Assembly: GCA_964016885.1 (NCBI GenBank)
Contig: OZ024740.1
Location: 293,495,217-293,559,216 of the forward strand
Origin: Eledone cirrhosa
Taxonomy: Eukaryota; Mollusca; Cephalopoda; Octopoda; Eledonidae
DNA: 64,000 nt
Reading direction: 5' to 3'
The notes below the pieces were generated by a model. It had not been told where the DNA came from and did no database searches. It saw nothing but the letters and a program-made list of their open reading frames with translations. Within the stretch, counting starts at the first letter, position 1, and every line of letters starts with the position of its first letter. Positions 21,322-35,100 of this stretch are shown in pieces. The translations under genes and the position numbers were made by a program.

Positions 21322-22085
21322 TTAAAAAATTATACATTGGAAAATGCAGGGGTTTGGAAAAAATCTAAAATATTAATAAGTGGGAGATTATTATTCGAGA
21401 CCTGAGAGTAAGTACTAAACCAATGTAGCTTGGTAGGATACTGCTCCAGTATCCCCAAACCTTTATTCATTCTAATCTACTCATTACTAATGTAAAATTG
21501 TTTTACTCTTTTGTTCTTTTACTGGTTTCAGTCTTCAACTGTGGCCATGCTGGAGCATGGCCTTCAATAGTTTTAGTCGATTACATCAACACTACTACTT
21601 ATTTTATTGGTATCTATCAATTTGTGAAATTATGCTTTTTGAGACAACACCACCTTTTAAAATGAGCCAATCACCTTTCTAAAAGTCAATTACTGTCTAT
21701 ATTTTTCATGAAATCAACTTACAAAAAAAGTGAACTTAAGGAAATAACTCAAGTGAGCCCAATGACATGTTTTTAGATAACTCTGGTATATGGTGATGTA
21801 ATGAATGATGTTTGCAAAAAAATGTAAATCAACTGAAATGTGCCTCATAGTTGGAGAAAGCAAACAAAATCCCTATGACAATTGCTAGTTACTCTCAAAG
21901 AATAATGTAGATAATTTCAAAAAATTAAGAAATAATTTTACAGCCAAATCAGTCTAATTAGTTTAGAAGGGCCTGTAAATATCATGGCTCCCAAATAATT
22001 AATTAATTTTTATGGAAACCTCTTTATCAAGCAACATTTTATCTTAACACTTCCATCTTTTTCTTTATGTTATTACAGAAAGCAA
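21322..22085. other. Intergenic, MITE remnant only
   Basis: A right-end remnant like the 3,343 MITE (TTATTATTCGAGACCTGAG, about 21,390-21,408). The rest is unrecognised. Confidence 0.45.
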
Positions 22086-22089
22086 GTGC

Positions 22090-22440
22090 ATGGATATCTG
22101 GAAACTCTTAACAAAATAGCAGCTAAATTTCCCACAGTTCGCATGCTACTGTTTATATATGAGCACCCAGTCCACACAGGAAAGAGGTCATGTAGGTGTC
22201 ATGATAAAAAGCACCCAGTCTACTTTGTAAAGTGGTCATTTTGGTGCAATGATAAAAAGCACCCAGTCCACACTATAAATGTGGTTGGCATTAAGAAGGA
22301 CATCCATCCACAGAAACGAAGCCAAAATTGGTTCAGTGTGAGCAAGACATGGTCATCTGTTCTGGTTTGCTTCACAACTAGCCTAACCCATGCTAGCATG
22401 AAAAAATAGACATCAAACAATGATGATGATGATGAACTAC
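22090..22440 (+). mobile_element. SINE family B, 3' part with three internal 48-bp units
   Basis: The block GATAAAAAGCACCCAGTC … GTAAAGTGGTCATTTTGG appears three times in tandem at 48-bp spacing (GCACCCAGTC at about 22,163, 22,210 and 22,258). It continues to GGTTGGCATTAAGAAGGACA, CCCATGCTAGCATG and a GATGATGATGATG tail. The same 48-bp period builds the satellite at 44,748-47,990. Confidence 0.85.
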
Positions 22441-22817
22441 ATAATAATAATAACTGTTAGAAATAACAGCTAAATCTCTTTTAAATCACATCCTTTTGCT
22501 TTATATACGTATATATATGCAAATATGAGCCAACAAAAGAGATTTCTATAGTTCAGAAATGACTGCAAGAGATTGCAGCTAAACCTCTCTCAAACCATTG
22601 CCAATTATCCAATATATATGTATATACAACAATGGAGAGCTCAACAGGCTAGCTAAATCTAATAGAAATAGCATCCATATCTCCTACAAACATATCCTAC
22701 TATATTTTGTAAGTAAATATTTATGTATGAAACAATGTGAGTGGGGATTCAAGATGATATCACAAGCTGACACAAGTAGCTGCCAAAAACATCCTAAAAT
22801 TATGTCCTTCTGTATGA
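22441..22817. repeat. Degenerate tandem array, unit about 110 bp
   Basis: Recurring AGAAAT-x-GCAGCTAAATCTCTCT-like and ATGAGCCAACAA-like blocks spaced about 110 bp. It resumes at 23,040-23,830 after a SINE. Confidence 0.55.
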
Positions 22818-23005
22818 ATCATCATCATCACCATTTAATGTCCATTTTTCCATGCTAGTTTGGGTTAGACGAGTTGTCCCATTGTGAGACAAGCAAGATC
22901 AGATGATCATCTTGCTCATACATAACACATTTTGACTTGGTTTCTATGGCTGGATGCCCTTCTTAATGCCAACTACATTTACAGTGTGTACTGTATGTAT
23001 GGTCC
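22818..23005 (-). mobile_element. SINE family B, antisense fragment
   Basis: Begins with the complementary tail ATCATCATCACCATTTAATG, TTTTTCCATGCTAGTTTGGG, then GGATGCCCTTCTTAATGCCA. It splits the 110-bp degenerate array. Confidence 0.75.
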
Positions 23006-23039
23006 AATAAAAAAACTTTTACTTTGAAGCTAGGCATGA

Positions 23040-23830
23040 TAGAAATATGTCACAAATCTCCCTCATATCACTTTTTATGTATTATCTATTTCTAAATGTA
23101 TTCACGAGTCAACAAATGAGCCTTTATGTGGTAACTAGACCTAATACAAATAGGAGCCAAGTCATCCTTAAATCACCCTCTTATGTATGTATATATAAAT
23201 ACATATTTTCATATGTATATCGCTATGTCAGAGCACCGATATAAATTTCTAATTTATGCTGGACTGGCTACCACTCCGTATGCAAATGAGTTTCATCAGG
23301 TCCTAAACATAAACAGAATTCTATAAGAATCCAGCTTAGTTTAGCTTCAGCAAAGGTGGGGAGATATCTAGTCTTGATAACCACTTATAAGTCAGAAGCA
23401 GTGGCATCAACGATCACTTCCTCTGGCTTTTGCTGCAGTTAGGTATGTGATGATCGTCACAACCTTAAAATTCATAGTGAAAGGCCTTCCAAATGTTTTT
23501 TATATTCATCCTGTATATTATTAAATATACTATATGTACATTTATATGTATATATTTAGCAGTCAGATTATCTTCAAACCACAAGCTATTGAATTATGTA
23601 TACATATATCTGAGCCAACAAGAGTGCCTCCTCTCCTATACAGCAGATAGACTTGTTAGAAATAGCTACCAAATCTCACTCAAATCACTGTTTTATGGGT
23701 GTATATATGTCTGTATGAACCAATGAGTGAGACCTTCAAGTTGTAGTATAAGACATGTTAGAATTAGTCATGAAGTCTGCCTCAAATTTCACCCTTTTGT
23801 GTTATGTTAGTTTGATACCATAGCAAGGCA
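23040..23830. repeat. Degenerate tandem array continued
   Basis: Four or more diverged units with TCTCCCTCATATCAC / TCATCCTTAAATCACCCTC / TCTCACTCAAATCACTG cores, interrupted around 23,230-23,480 by unrelated sequence. Confidence 0.5.
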
Positions 23831-23929
23831 TTGACAGACTATTCTGTTAGTATAATATAAAACCAGTTTTGTTAGTATAAAAGTAAAACATTCCAATTCA
23901 TCAGCTGTAATTCAATGGTTTAATAATAA

Positions 23930-24122
23930 TAATTGTTTCTACTTTTGGCACAAGGCCAGCAATTACCCAGTGCATTACTGGTACTTTATTTTATCGACCC
24001 CGTAAGGATTAAAGGCAAAGTTAACCTCGGCGGGATTTGAACTCAGACCATAAAGGGCCGTAACTCTTTGCTGCAAAGCATGGTGTCCGAACCTCTACCG
24101 ATACTGCAAATTCACCGCCCAT
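23930..24122 (-). mobile_element. SINE family A, antisense
   Basis: Complete-looking copy from AATTGTTTCTACTTTTGGCA to CAAATTCACCGCCC. Flanked on both sides by ATGGTTTAATAATAATAAT, a long target duplication. Confidence 0.93.
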
Positions 24123-24142
24123 GGTTTAATAATAATAATAAT

Positions 24143-24352
24143 GGTTTCTTATGTAGGCACGAGGCCAGCAATTTTGGGGGAGAGGAAAGTCGATTAAATC
24201 GACCCCAGGGCATTACTGGTACTTTATTTTATTGACCCCTTAAGGATGAAAGGCAAAGCTAACCTTGGCAGGATTTGAACTCAGAACATAAGGGGCTATA
24301 ACTCTATGCTGCAAAGCATGGTGTCTGACGCTCTACTGATACTGCCAAATGT
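24143..24352 (-). mobile_element. SINE family A, long variant
   Basis: Carries GGGGGAGAGGAAAGTCGATT, the long-subfamily block. Lies 20 bp from the preceding copy in the same direction. Confidence 0.88.
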
Positions 24353-24451
24353 AACATAAAAGTACTTACTTCATTGTTTTCATGGTATCATTCTGTGAGA
24401 AAGAAAATGGAAAATAGTCATAAGAAATTATTTTGATTTGTTGATTTAACA

Positions 24452-24685
24452 CTTTTCATACCAACCCTAAGCTCCAAACGACCTTTAGTTGTATGAAACA
24501 AAATTATTTAAAAATATATCTATTCAATTGAAAACCTTCCAGCATATACTTTTACTTTTTGTTAAGTTCAAATACCATCCTAAAGAAATAAATAGTAATT
24601 TTAGTAAATCCCTTCAAATTCTTTATTAATTTCAGAAGTCATGTATTTCATTAGAAATATGGTATTTATTACCATAAAGATAAAA
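24452..24685. mobile_element. piggyBac-like MITE, diverged
   Basis: Starts TTAACACTTTTCATACCAAC and carries TAGTTGTATGAAACAAAAT and CATGTATTTCATTAGAAATA, parallel to the 21,092 copy. Right end is poorly kept. Confidence 0.6.
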
Positions 24686-25351
24686 ATTATTACAGATAAA
24701 GATAAAAAATATAGAAATCTTCAAAATGTTAATGAGGCAATTAATGTAAATTAACAGAGGTGACAAACTGATCAAAACAAGCAGTTTTGTGAATTAAATT
24801 ATACATGTGTGTTGTTATTTAGCCTCCATGTCAACCTGGTTGGCTGGTTTCTTGAAGTTTGTGTTGCAGATTATTAAGTCAAGAGTATCACAGAACTCCA
24901 GAAACCTAGTCGTCCTCTCATTGAGCCACAACCATAGCGTCCATGTGTAGCAAGGAGTCTGTCAGATCTCTTTTAATCATGAAAAATTAATTAATCCCAC
25001 CATACCTTATTGCCTACATACTGTATCCAATTCTTTTTCTCTGGAACTACCTTCAAAACCTTAAAACAACTCCCAACTAAACATTCATTCTTTTTCCCAC
25101 TTTGTGATTTATATCTAGAAGAGTAAAAACCATTAGTAAATAAAAGGAAAGAAAGAATAGGGAAATATAGAGAAAAAAGAGAGAAAGAAAGAAGAAAAAG
25201 AACGGCAAGGGAGGGGATGGCAAGAGCTCTGGTGTCACAGAAGAGAGGGGAAGGGTGAAGGGGAGGGTTATTGGGCCTAGGGCAAGAGGGCAGAAATGCT
25301 GCGCCCCGCGGACAAGATGGCAAAAGATGCAAAGAAAAATGATATACTTAC
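24686..25351. other. Downstream of last visible chitinase exon; purine-rich block
   Basis: Should contain part of the intron after the 25,352 exon. Plus strand is purine-rich at about 25,130-25,260 (a polypyrimidine tract in the chitinase sense). No terminal exon could be identified. Confidence 0.4.
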
Positions 25352-25487
25352 TGTTTCCATGTATCGCTTTATTCACACTTCTTAAAAGTGGATAATTTGT
25401 TGCTGTGTTGCAAGTTCCCTTAAAGTCATCTACATCAAAAGCCCACATCATAACACCACCAAATTCATTCTTAACAGCAAACTCTGC
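25352..25487 (-). CDS. Chitinase exon 8, barrel C-terminus
   Basis: The exon is 136 nt with acceptor CTATTTAG and donor GTAAGT, ending in phase 1. Encodes [26 protein letters not shown] and [14 protein letters not shown]. The GGxMxWAxDxDDF block with its conserved Trp closes the GH18 active site. The following exon was not found. Confidence 0.95.
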
Positions 25488-28400
25488 CTAAATAGAGTGG
25501 AATACAATAAAGAAAAGGTAGACTGACTACTTTGTGAGAAAGAGCTGAGATGTGTGGCTTGAATGTTTTTGTAGAGAGAGAGAGGGAGAGGCAATCCCTT
25601 GATACTGAAGGATGATTTGATCCTTCATCATTTTGTACTGTTGTGAAAAGCATGGCAAATGTAATTAATCAAGTGTTCCCCAATTTCCAAATCCACCATT
25701 CCAATGAGGAGTGGCTGTGTGAAAGAGCAATCCTTGCTCTAAAAAATATTACAGTGAATGCCATCAACAAAATCTCTCACAAATAATTCCTGGAAGTAGC
25801 CAAACCTATAAATCTATTGACAAAGTTGTCGATGAGGATGATGCTGTTTATCATCCCTTTGAATTTCTCAACAGTCTGGAACTGTTCAGTATGATGCCAC
25901 ACAACCTTGAATGTATGGTTGTGACTGAACTAACGCCGGGCCATTCTGCTAGTACATTATAAAGAAAGAAGAAACATTCGATATAAATAAAAAGATATAA
26001 TATACCTAAATTCCTTCATTATCCTCGACTACATAGTTTTGTGGCTATTATGCAAAAAACATTACATCATAGAGATGCAGTATTTTTGTGAGGTTTGCCG
26101 ACTTGTCAAGAGGATACCTCATTTAGAGTTTCAAAACACGTCCGTAGGATGCGAGATAGAACCCCGCTGTATCACGTAATAAGTTCCCCCTCCGCCTTTC
26201 GGGATTCTATCTCGTGTCCTACGGACATGTTTTGAAACTCTAAATGAGGTATCCTCTTGATAAGTCGGCAAACCTCACAAAAATACTGCATCTCTATGAT
26301 GTAATGTTTTTTGCATAATAGCCACAAAACTATGTAGTCGAGGATAATGAAGGAATTTAGGTATATTATATCTTTTTATTTATATCGAATGTTTCTTCTT
26401 TCTTTATAATGTATTATATATATACACATGGCTTAGTGGTTAGAGCATTGGCCTTGCAATCGAAAGGTTGTGAGTTCAATTCTCAGACCAGGTGATGTGT
26501 TGTTTCCTTGAGCAAGACACTTTATTTCACATTGCTCCAGTTTACTCAGCTGTAGAAATGAGATGATAGGGACTGGGGTCCCTATCATTCCACTGTAAAG
26601 TGGACGTGTAGGCGCCACGGAAAAAAAGCACCCAGCACTCACTGTAAATGAGGTTGGTGTTAGGAAGGGCATCCAGCTGTAGAAATCAAGCCAGAATCAG
26701 TTCCTGTCCTACCCTTGCAAGCAGGTAAAAGCGGACGTAAAATGATGATTATGATGACACACATGCTTGCCGAACGCACAAGCCAAAACCACTTGGCACT
26801 GCAGTTGGGAATTTACATATATCTATACCCACTCTGCATCTCCCCATGCATTGAGTACTCCCATAATTAGTGTTCTTCTTGCTCTTAGCACTGCAGAGTC
26901 TCTCTCTCTCTCTCTGTATATGTATATATTTATTTGTTTTCTTGGCAAGCTCTCCCTGGTTGGAAGGTTTCCTATCATCAACCATTTCACAGAGAGTGTG
27001 CAGCTGCCAGGTATGTGTGTGTGTGGGGGGGGGGGGGTGAAGTAGTGAAGTTGAGAATAACTGTTAAGGAGTGCTAGAGGAAGAGAGAGGGAAGGTCAGA
27101 TCACATTGTAAGCTGCAGGTCAGGTCTTCTTCAGCACTGCATAACACCAACCCTCGCAGTCTTTAGTAATTTCTGTTGTAATGTTTAGCTTTTTAAGGTC
27201 AGTCCTTACAACCCCATCACAAGTCATCCTGGGTCTGCTTCTTACATGGATCCCAGTCACTGGGGTTTCTCTGAATTTCTTTATGCAGCTGCCATCTTTC
27301 AAGGACATCACATGGCCATACCAACGTAGTCTTACATGCTACAACCAATTTTTTCCCTCAGTTTACTTATGCAATGTCGCTGGTGCACACTAGCATTGCA
27401 CATGCGATTATATTGCTAGGCCATTCATTATGTTTGATTCCATCATGTATTACCTAATTGACTATGTGAGTCACTAGCTCAGCTTCAGTTTCATCAGATG
27501 ATTTCAGCATCTCAACAACTATTTCTAGCAGATTTTCCATTTTCCATTTTTCATTTCACTGATTGCATTTTTTACCTTATAGCTGTCATTTCTGATAGCC
27601 AGGTCCTCTGTTGAATTTACTGGGGGAAGGCATTCTTCCTTCTACTCATTCTTCACATTCATCAGCCTCTCAAAATAATATTTCCAGGATTCTTCAGAGC
27701 AACAAGCAAGCTAAGTGCACCAGTATCATTTCAAATGCACTTCTTCTCAACATCTTGATTCCCACTAACACTCTACATTGCAATGTTGAACACTCCACTT
27801 CTCTGATCCTTAGGTCATGACACATTGGCAAACATCTTGATGTCAGCTTCTCTACTTGCTATGTAAACTTATCATATAACTTCTTTTTTAGCTATGTGAT
27901 GATGAATGTTCTTTGCAGCCTTTGTATTTCTAGTCTTTCTATGCTTCTCTCTTAGCTTCAATGGCAATGTCTACAGCATTATTTCACTACCAAGTCAGCT
28001 GTCATCTGGCTAGTACATTGCTCCAGCCACAGGCTTCATCAGATTGCCACTAGTAACTTCCAATTGTTCTTTATGTCATATTCATCTATTTCCTCCTCCT
28101 CCTTCTCAGAATATACATCATATAGCGCCTTTCTGAATTTATATTTAACAGAAAGGTATTTTATCTTCCAAATCCTCCTTCTCCAGATTCTCCTGCGTTT
28201 CTGATTTTCTCTGATAATTATTCTGATGTCACTAATAACTAACGTATGTTGGGTGTTGCATTCCTCTCTGGGATAAGACTTAGTATTCATAACCATTTGT
28301 CTACCCCATCTTGTGTGCTTGCCTGATTGCTAGGTGATCAAGTGGCCAAAATTAAGGTCTCTCTCTCTCTCTCTTCATATATATATATATGTGTGTATGT

Positions 28401-31400
28401 GTGTGTGTAGGAAAAATAATATAGAGTTGGAGATGTACCAAATGTTTTTATATATATATATATATATGCACATTAAGACTAAACAACAGAAAGAAATTAG
28501 TTAATATATATATATAGGAAATTTTTCAAGATCCCCGGCGGCAGAGCTCGAAACATCAAAACGGCTTGAGCTCTGACGTCGGGGTCTTGAAAAATTTCAT
28601 ATTACCCACTTTACTACCCTAAGTATTGAGTACTCTGGTGCGTTATGGTCCACCTGGTTCCTTACCACACTTCCTTCATTGGACGACTTGATAAATTCCG
28701 ACCTCACACACTTACACCTCTCCAAGACAATGTCACTGGACCAAGATCTTTGGTGCTACATAGTAAAACAGAAGACCCGCCGTGCATAAGTACAAAGCGA
28801 AACCTACAGTCAGTAGGCACCTCTAACAAAAATACACCCCTGACCCACTACCCCCACCCCATCCACACCACCCCCTTAAATGTGAAGTTATGTTGGTACC
28901 ACAACATCCAGTCTGAAACAAATGAGGTCATGTAGGTGTCACGACAAAAAAACACACAGTCCACGCTGTAATGTGGCCGTGTAGGTAACACAGTAAAAAC
29001 CTCCCAGTCCACACTGTAAACGTGTTTGGTGTTAGGAAGGGCATCCAGCCGTAGAAAACCTGCCAGACAGTCCTATACGAGCAGGACAACCAATCTTGCC
29101 TCAAGTGGGAAAACTCCCGTCCAAACCCATGCAAGCGTGGAAGATGGACGTTAAATGATGATGATGATGATGATGATGATAATATATTCATACAAATGAA
29201 TCAGTTCTAGTCCTTTAGAAGTAATTTCTACATATACTCTGACAATGTATTGAGTACCTTTTTTAACTGCAGTTAATATAAATATTAAAGGGGCATTGCA
29301 GAAAAAAGAATCATGGTTATTTATAGAAAGGACTTAAATAGCATATAATGGTTTCTACATTTGGCAAAAAGCCAGCCATTTGAAGGGAAGGGGAAAGTCG
29401 ATTAATTCAACCCCTAGTAAGTTACTGGTACTTTATTTTATCGATACCGTAAGGATGAAAGGTAAAGTGAGCCTCGGTGGGATTTTAACTCAGAATTTAA
29501 AGGGCCATAACTCTATGCTGCAAAGCATGTTGTCCACGCTCTACTGATTACTGCCAATCCACCACCCTTATAAGTAGCATATAATGCCTTATAAAATAAT
29601 ACACAACAGCAGCACCAATGAATCGTTAAAAATTATACTTAAAAATGTTAACAAGAACTGAAATTGTATCATTATTTACCTTCAATCGAACACTTGTTTC
29701 ATTCTCGAATCCAACCCATTGATCTCCATAAACAAGATAAGGAACTTTGTGTTGATCTAACCAGTACGCCTTTGCATTATTATTAAGCATTTCACACACC
29801 TGTTAAATTTTATTAAATTAATGTTTAAAATAATTCAAAAGTTAAATGAACAAAGAACATATTTTTCAACAGGGTACACTGAATAAACATCAGTATGTCA
29901 TTTAAATACTTTACTACAAACTTCCATGTGGTCGTTTCACATTCTAGAAACAGTAGCGAAATCTCCCTCAAATTGCACAATGCTGTCTTAAAAAAAGAGA
30001 GGCCATGATGAATAATGTAGTGCTACATAAACTCCATGTAGAAAAAAAATGTGATACTTATAGGTTGAATGTTGTGAATGTCTATTTAATCAGGGCTGAC
30101 TAATGGCTACACAACAACTAAGCAAACTATTGATCTTAACTCTGTTTTACCCACCACCCCCTAAATGGCCTAGACATATAGAATCTCAACTCAATAAATA
30201 TTTGTACAAATTATAACCTCCACTTAAGCTCATTCTTTTAGTACAGTCTTTTCTAGCATATCTTCTTTGCTTCTCTATACTTTTATAATAATATACTTGT
30301 TGCTGTTGTTGTTTATGGTTAGGTTAATCCTGATCCAGCAGACCTATTCCCAAAGATGTTCAACCTATAACCATCTCACCTTTTGTTTTCAGGTATCAAA
30401 TATTTCTAGAACTACATTATTCAATGTGTCTTTTTTTTTAAAGTGTTTGATTTGACGAAGCTTTAAGCTTACTTCATTGGGTAATTGACAATGATTGTGT
30501 CAAAGTAGATTTTTTTCCTTTTTCACCATTTAGTCAAGGAGGACAGGGCAATCATTTCTGCAGAGCCTCTGAAACTGGTGAGAGGAAGGGTGGGAGTTAT
30601 CTTCAAACTAAAGATTAGGCCCAAATGCATGTTTGCAACAGTGAAATCCTCTAAAAGTAACCAAGAACCAGGTGGTGATGTTAACCTTGGTGATAGATTA
30701 ACAATACTACTAAAAAAATAAAAATTCCAGAACAAATATCTCAAAGAATCTTGTTTGATGTCCAAACAATCCTGCCCATCCACTGCTCTGATGTGGCAGT
30801 TTATCTTAGTGAACCCAAAAGGTATATTTGGCCTTGGTGAGATTTAAACTAGGAGCATAGAGCTGGAGCAAATACCACAAGGCAAATTGTTCTATGCGCT
30901 AACAACCCTGCCAATTCACTGCTTTCTGGTACATTTTATTAGCTGATACACTTGTGAGTGTTACTGTAATACTGCTCCTCATTTATAATATTTCCATACA
31001 TGACCCTTTCTTTGTTAGGGAAATGGTGAGTGAGACAGCAAAAACCATAAATTTCAGAACTAAAATCTTTTACAGAATATACTTATACCATTATATATTA
31101 TAGGTTGAAATAAGGCAGAATCATTAGAATAAAAGGATAAACATCCCATAACACCTTGTGGAGTCATAGAGGCACCGTCAAATGGCATGTCTAGGGCACT
31201 GTTAAACCTGGTGGAGCCCAACCCTATCCAGGTCTGAACACAGCCAATTTTTTCTGTAGAGGAAGAATCAATCCCAGTACTGGACTGGTACTTTTTTTAT
31301 TGACCTCGAAAGGATGAAAGGCAAAGTTGGCCCCTGCAGGATTTGAACTCTTAGTGTGCAATGAGGTGGGACGACATCCAACGTCTTAATGACTGCCAAT

Positions 31401-32150
31401 TCGCTGCCTCAGAATTAATCAGAACACTAGATAAAATGCAAAGAGTGAAGATTTAAATAGGAGATGATGATTATAATAACATATATGATTGCAGTAGTTG
31501 GTAAATGTTAATTGAAACTATATAAAACATCTTACTTCATAGTATGCAAGGAAACCATTTAATTTTGTCATTTGTCCTGCTCTGCCTGCTCCAGATGTTA
31601 ATGATCCTTCATTGTGATTACTAGAATCAGCAAGTGTGTAGGAGTGTGCATAAAAAGCTATTCCAATGTTAATGAGATGTTTTGCAAGACCTTTCTTCAC
31701 CCAATAGTTAGCAACCCATTCCTTAGAAGAGAATGAAAAAACTCTCAAGAATAATTTCAATAATTTCAAATGTTATAAACACCACAATATTCTTAACTAG
31801 CAAAAGAGCCCATCATTGCAGGGAACACCTTTCGCCACTGTAAATAAAGACTCCCCCCCCTTTCTCTCCTCAATAAGGCTGTCTTTAAATAGCCCCATTT
31901 TAGGGTAAATAAAAACCCCCCTCTCTCCTCGACATGGCTGTCTTTAAATAGCCCCCAAGCTCTGTTATTTTAGGGGAGAGAAAGATCCCCTCTCCCAACA
32001 TGGCCGTCTTTAAATAGCCCCCAAACTCTGTTATTTTAGGGGAGAGAAAGATTTAAACTATATGTTGCTAAATAACCTATGTATTAAATTTGAACAAAAT
32101 TGGATGGAAATTGTGGAAATGCATCGCCTGCATACAGACAGACATTTTCG

Positions 32151-32187
<37 letters not shown>

Positions 32188-35100
32188 ACTTTCTTTCAAT
32201 GTTGCGATCAATATACTATAACACACACACGCACACAAACACGCGCACACACAAACACACACAAACAGATATGGACACAGACAAACACACATGGACACAC
32301 ACAACTACTCACCCACACACACAAATACACAGAAATACACAGAAACACACAGAAACACACACAGACACACACACACAAAAACACACGCAAACACACTCAC
32401 ATGGACACACACAAACACACACAAATACACACACACAAACACACACACGACAATCTTCAGCAAATTCTTTGTGCTAAATTCCACTCACAATATATTGTTT
32501 AACCCCATACATTCATTTTACATCTTAGCTGAAAGGTGGTGAATTGACAGAATGTGAAGAATGTTAGATAAAATGACCTTGTGGTTCAGGTTCTTTACTT
32601 TCTAGTTTCAAATTCTGTTGATGTAAACTTATCAGGGTCAATAAAATAAATACCAGTTAACCCTTTAGCATTTAAACCAGCTGTATCTGGCCAGAATTCT
32701 CTCACCTATTTCTGTTCAAACCATTCGTAATCGGCCCCTCATACCAATGTTAATGTATTGTTCTCAAAATAAATAACATCAAAATCTTATAGCTGCAATA
32801 TTATGTGAGATAATTATGTAAGCCTTTACATTGAAAATACAATAGTAAACATAGAGTAATGTAAACGTTAAAGGGTTAAATACTGGTGTTGATATAACTG
32901 ACTTCCACTCACGACAAATTCTTGGCCTTATGCCTAAATTAGAAATCACTAATACTTAGCTGAGGACAAAGAATGGAAAAATGTCAGACAAAGTGCCTTG
33001 CTATATTTAATTAGGTCCCCTTTCATTCTATGTTCATATTGGTTTTGCCTCCCATCATTCTTAGGAAGACTAAATAAATACAGATGATGTACTGGGGTCA
33101 ATTGAATTCACTGAGCTTATTCCTAAAATTGTGTGGCTTTGATTTTATATTAGAAATGATCATTCATGAATTAGGTAATCTTTTTGATCTAGAAATGAGG
33201 ACATTTTATCACTTAGCCAGTGAGTTTAGAGCAGTGCGAGACTGGCAGAAAAATGAGGTATTCTTAAACTGCAGATATGGTTGGAATGCTTGCAGCAGAC
33301 TGAATTCTATTAAATGTACCTAAAGGCCATTTGATGAAGATAAACAGATTAAGTCTTTTACCAAAGTCTTTCACAGTAGGATTTAAACTCAGAACAGATA
33401 TCACAGATAGATATCACAAGACATTTTGTCTGATGCCCTAACAGTTCCACCAATACATTGCCATGGAAGGGATTGCTGTAGTAGTAGTAGTAGTAGTAGT
33501 AATTCTTCTTCTTCTTCTTCTTCTTCTTGTGCTGAAACAGTCCTTCCAAAGAATCCTATCAGAATCAAACAATTTCCAATTAATCTGGCTGGATCCCCAA
33601 GCAAGACCACCCCAGCTCACGGATTTTATGCCAATTCAAATAATAAATACTTACAATATTTTTCTCGGTATCAATGCCAACTGAATGATTTGCTGCATGA
33701 AGTGAACTTGGATGAGCTGCATTTTTAGTATTTCCAGGAGTGTAGAAATCATAGGTTAACAATGAAACAGCATCAACAGATCTGTGAAAATCAATAAATT
33801 AAATTGTTAAATTAATATTCCCACATTTAAATAAATGTTCATATCTCCCTATATATTGTTGTCTTCATAAAGTTTGTCATCACAATGGTTGTCATCACAA
33901 TGGTTGTCATCACAATGGTTGACATGACAATGGTTGTCATCACAATGGTTGTCATCACAATGGTTGTCATCACAATGGTTGTCTTCATAAAGTTTGTCAT
34001 CACAATGGTTGTCATCACAATGGTTGACATGACAATGGTTGTCATCACAATGGTTGACATGACAATGATTGTCATCACGATGGTTGTCATCACAATGGTT
34101 GTCATCACAATGGTTGTCTTCATAAAGTTTGTCATCACAATGGTTGTCATCACAATGGTTGTCTTCATAAAGTTTGTCATCACAATGGTTGTCATCACAA
34201 TGGTTGTCATCACAATGGTTGACATGACAATGGTTGTCATCACAATGATTGTCATCACGATGGTTGTCATCACAATGGTTGTCATCACAATGGTTGTCAT
34301 CACAATGGTTGACATGACAATGGTTGTCATCACAATGGTTGACATGACAATGATTGTCATCACGATGGTTGTCATCACAATGGTTGTCATCACAATGGTT
34401 GTCTTCATAAAGTTTGTCATCACAATGGTTGTCATCACAATGGTTGACATCACAATGGTTGTCATCACAATGGTTGTCTTCATAAAGTTTGTCATCACAA
34501 TGGTTGTCATCACAATGGTTGTCATCACAATGGTTGACATGACAATGGTTGTCATCACAATGATTGTCATCACGATGGTTGTCATCACAATGGTTGTCAT
34601 CACAATGGTTGACATGACAATGGTTGTCATCACAATGGTTGACATGACAATGGTTGTCATCACAATGGTTGTCATCACAATGGTTGTCATCACAATGGTT
34701 GACATGACAATGGTTGTCATCACAATGGTTGTCATCACAATGGTTGTCTTCATAAAGTTTGTCATCACAATGGTTGTCATCACAATGGTTGTCATCACAA
34801 TGGTTGCATTCTCAATGGTTGCATTCTCAATGGTTGTTATCACAATGGTTGTCATCACAATGGTTGTCATCACAATGGTTGTCTTCATAAAGTTTGTCAT
34901 CACAATGGTTGTCATCACAATGGTTGTCATCACAATGGTTGTCATCACAATGGTTGTCATCACAATGGTTGACATGACAATGGTTGTCATCACAATGGTT
35001 GTCATCACAATGGTTGTCATCATGATGCTTGTCATCACAATGGTTGTCATCACAATGGTTGCATTCTCAATGGTTGCATTCTCAATGGTTGTTATCACAA

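Noticed and set aside
17683..25351. Terminal chitinase exon or chitin-binding domain
   Set aside because: A phase-1 donor at 25,351 demands another exon, but I found no Cys-spaced chitin-binding pattern with a suitable acceptor in this interval. It may be short or I may have missed it.
26425..26500. Possible tRNA gene (A and B boxes)
   Set aside because: There is no closing acceptor stem and the sequence continues into the SINE B body. The same applies to 17,770, 49,718 and 62,150-62,225.
32208..32477. Cys/Val-rich or Thr/His-rich small proteins
   Set aside because: Translations of a CA/TG microsatellite.
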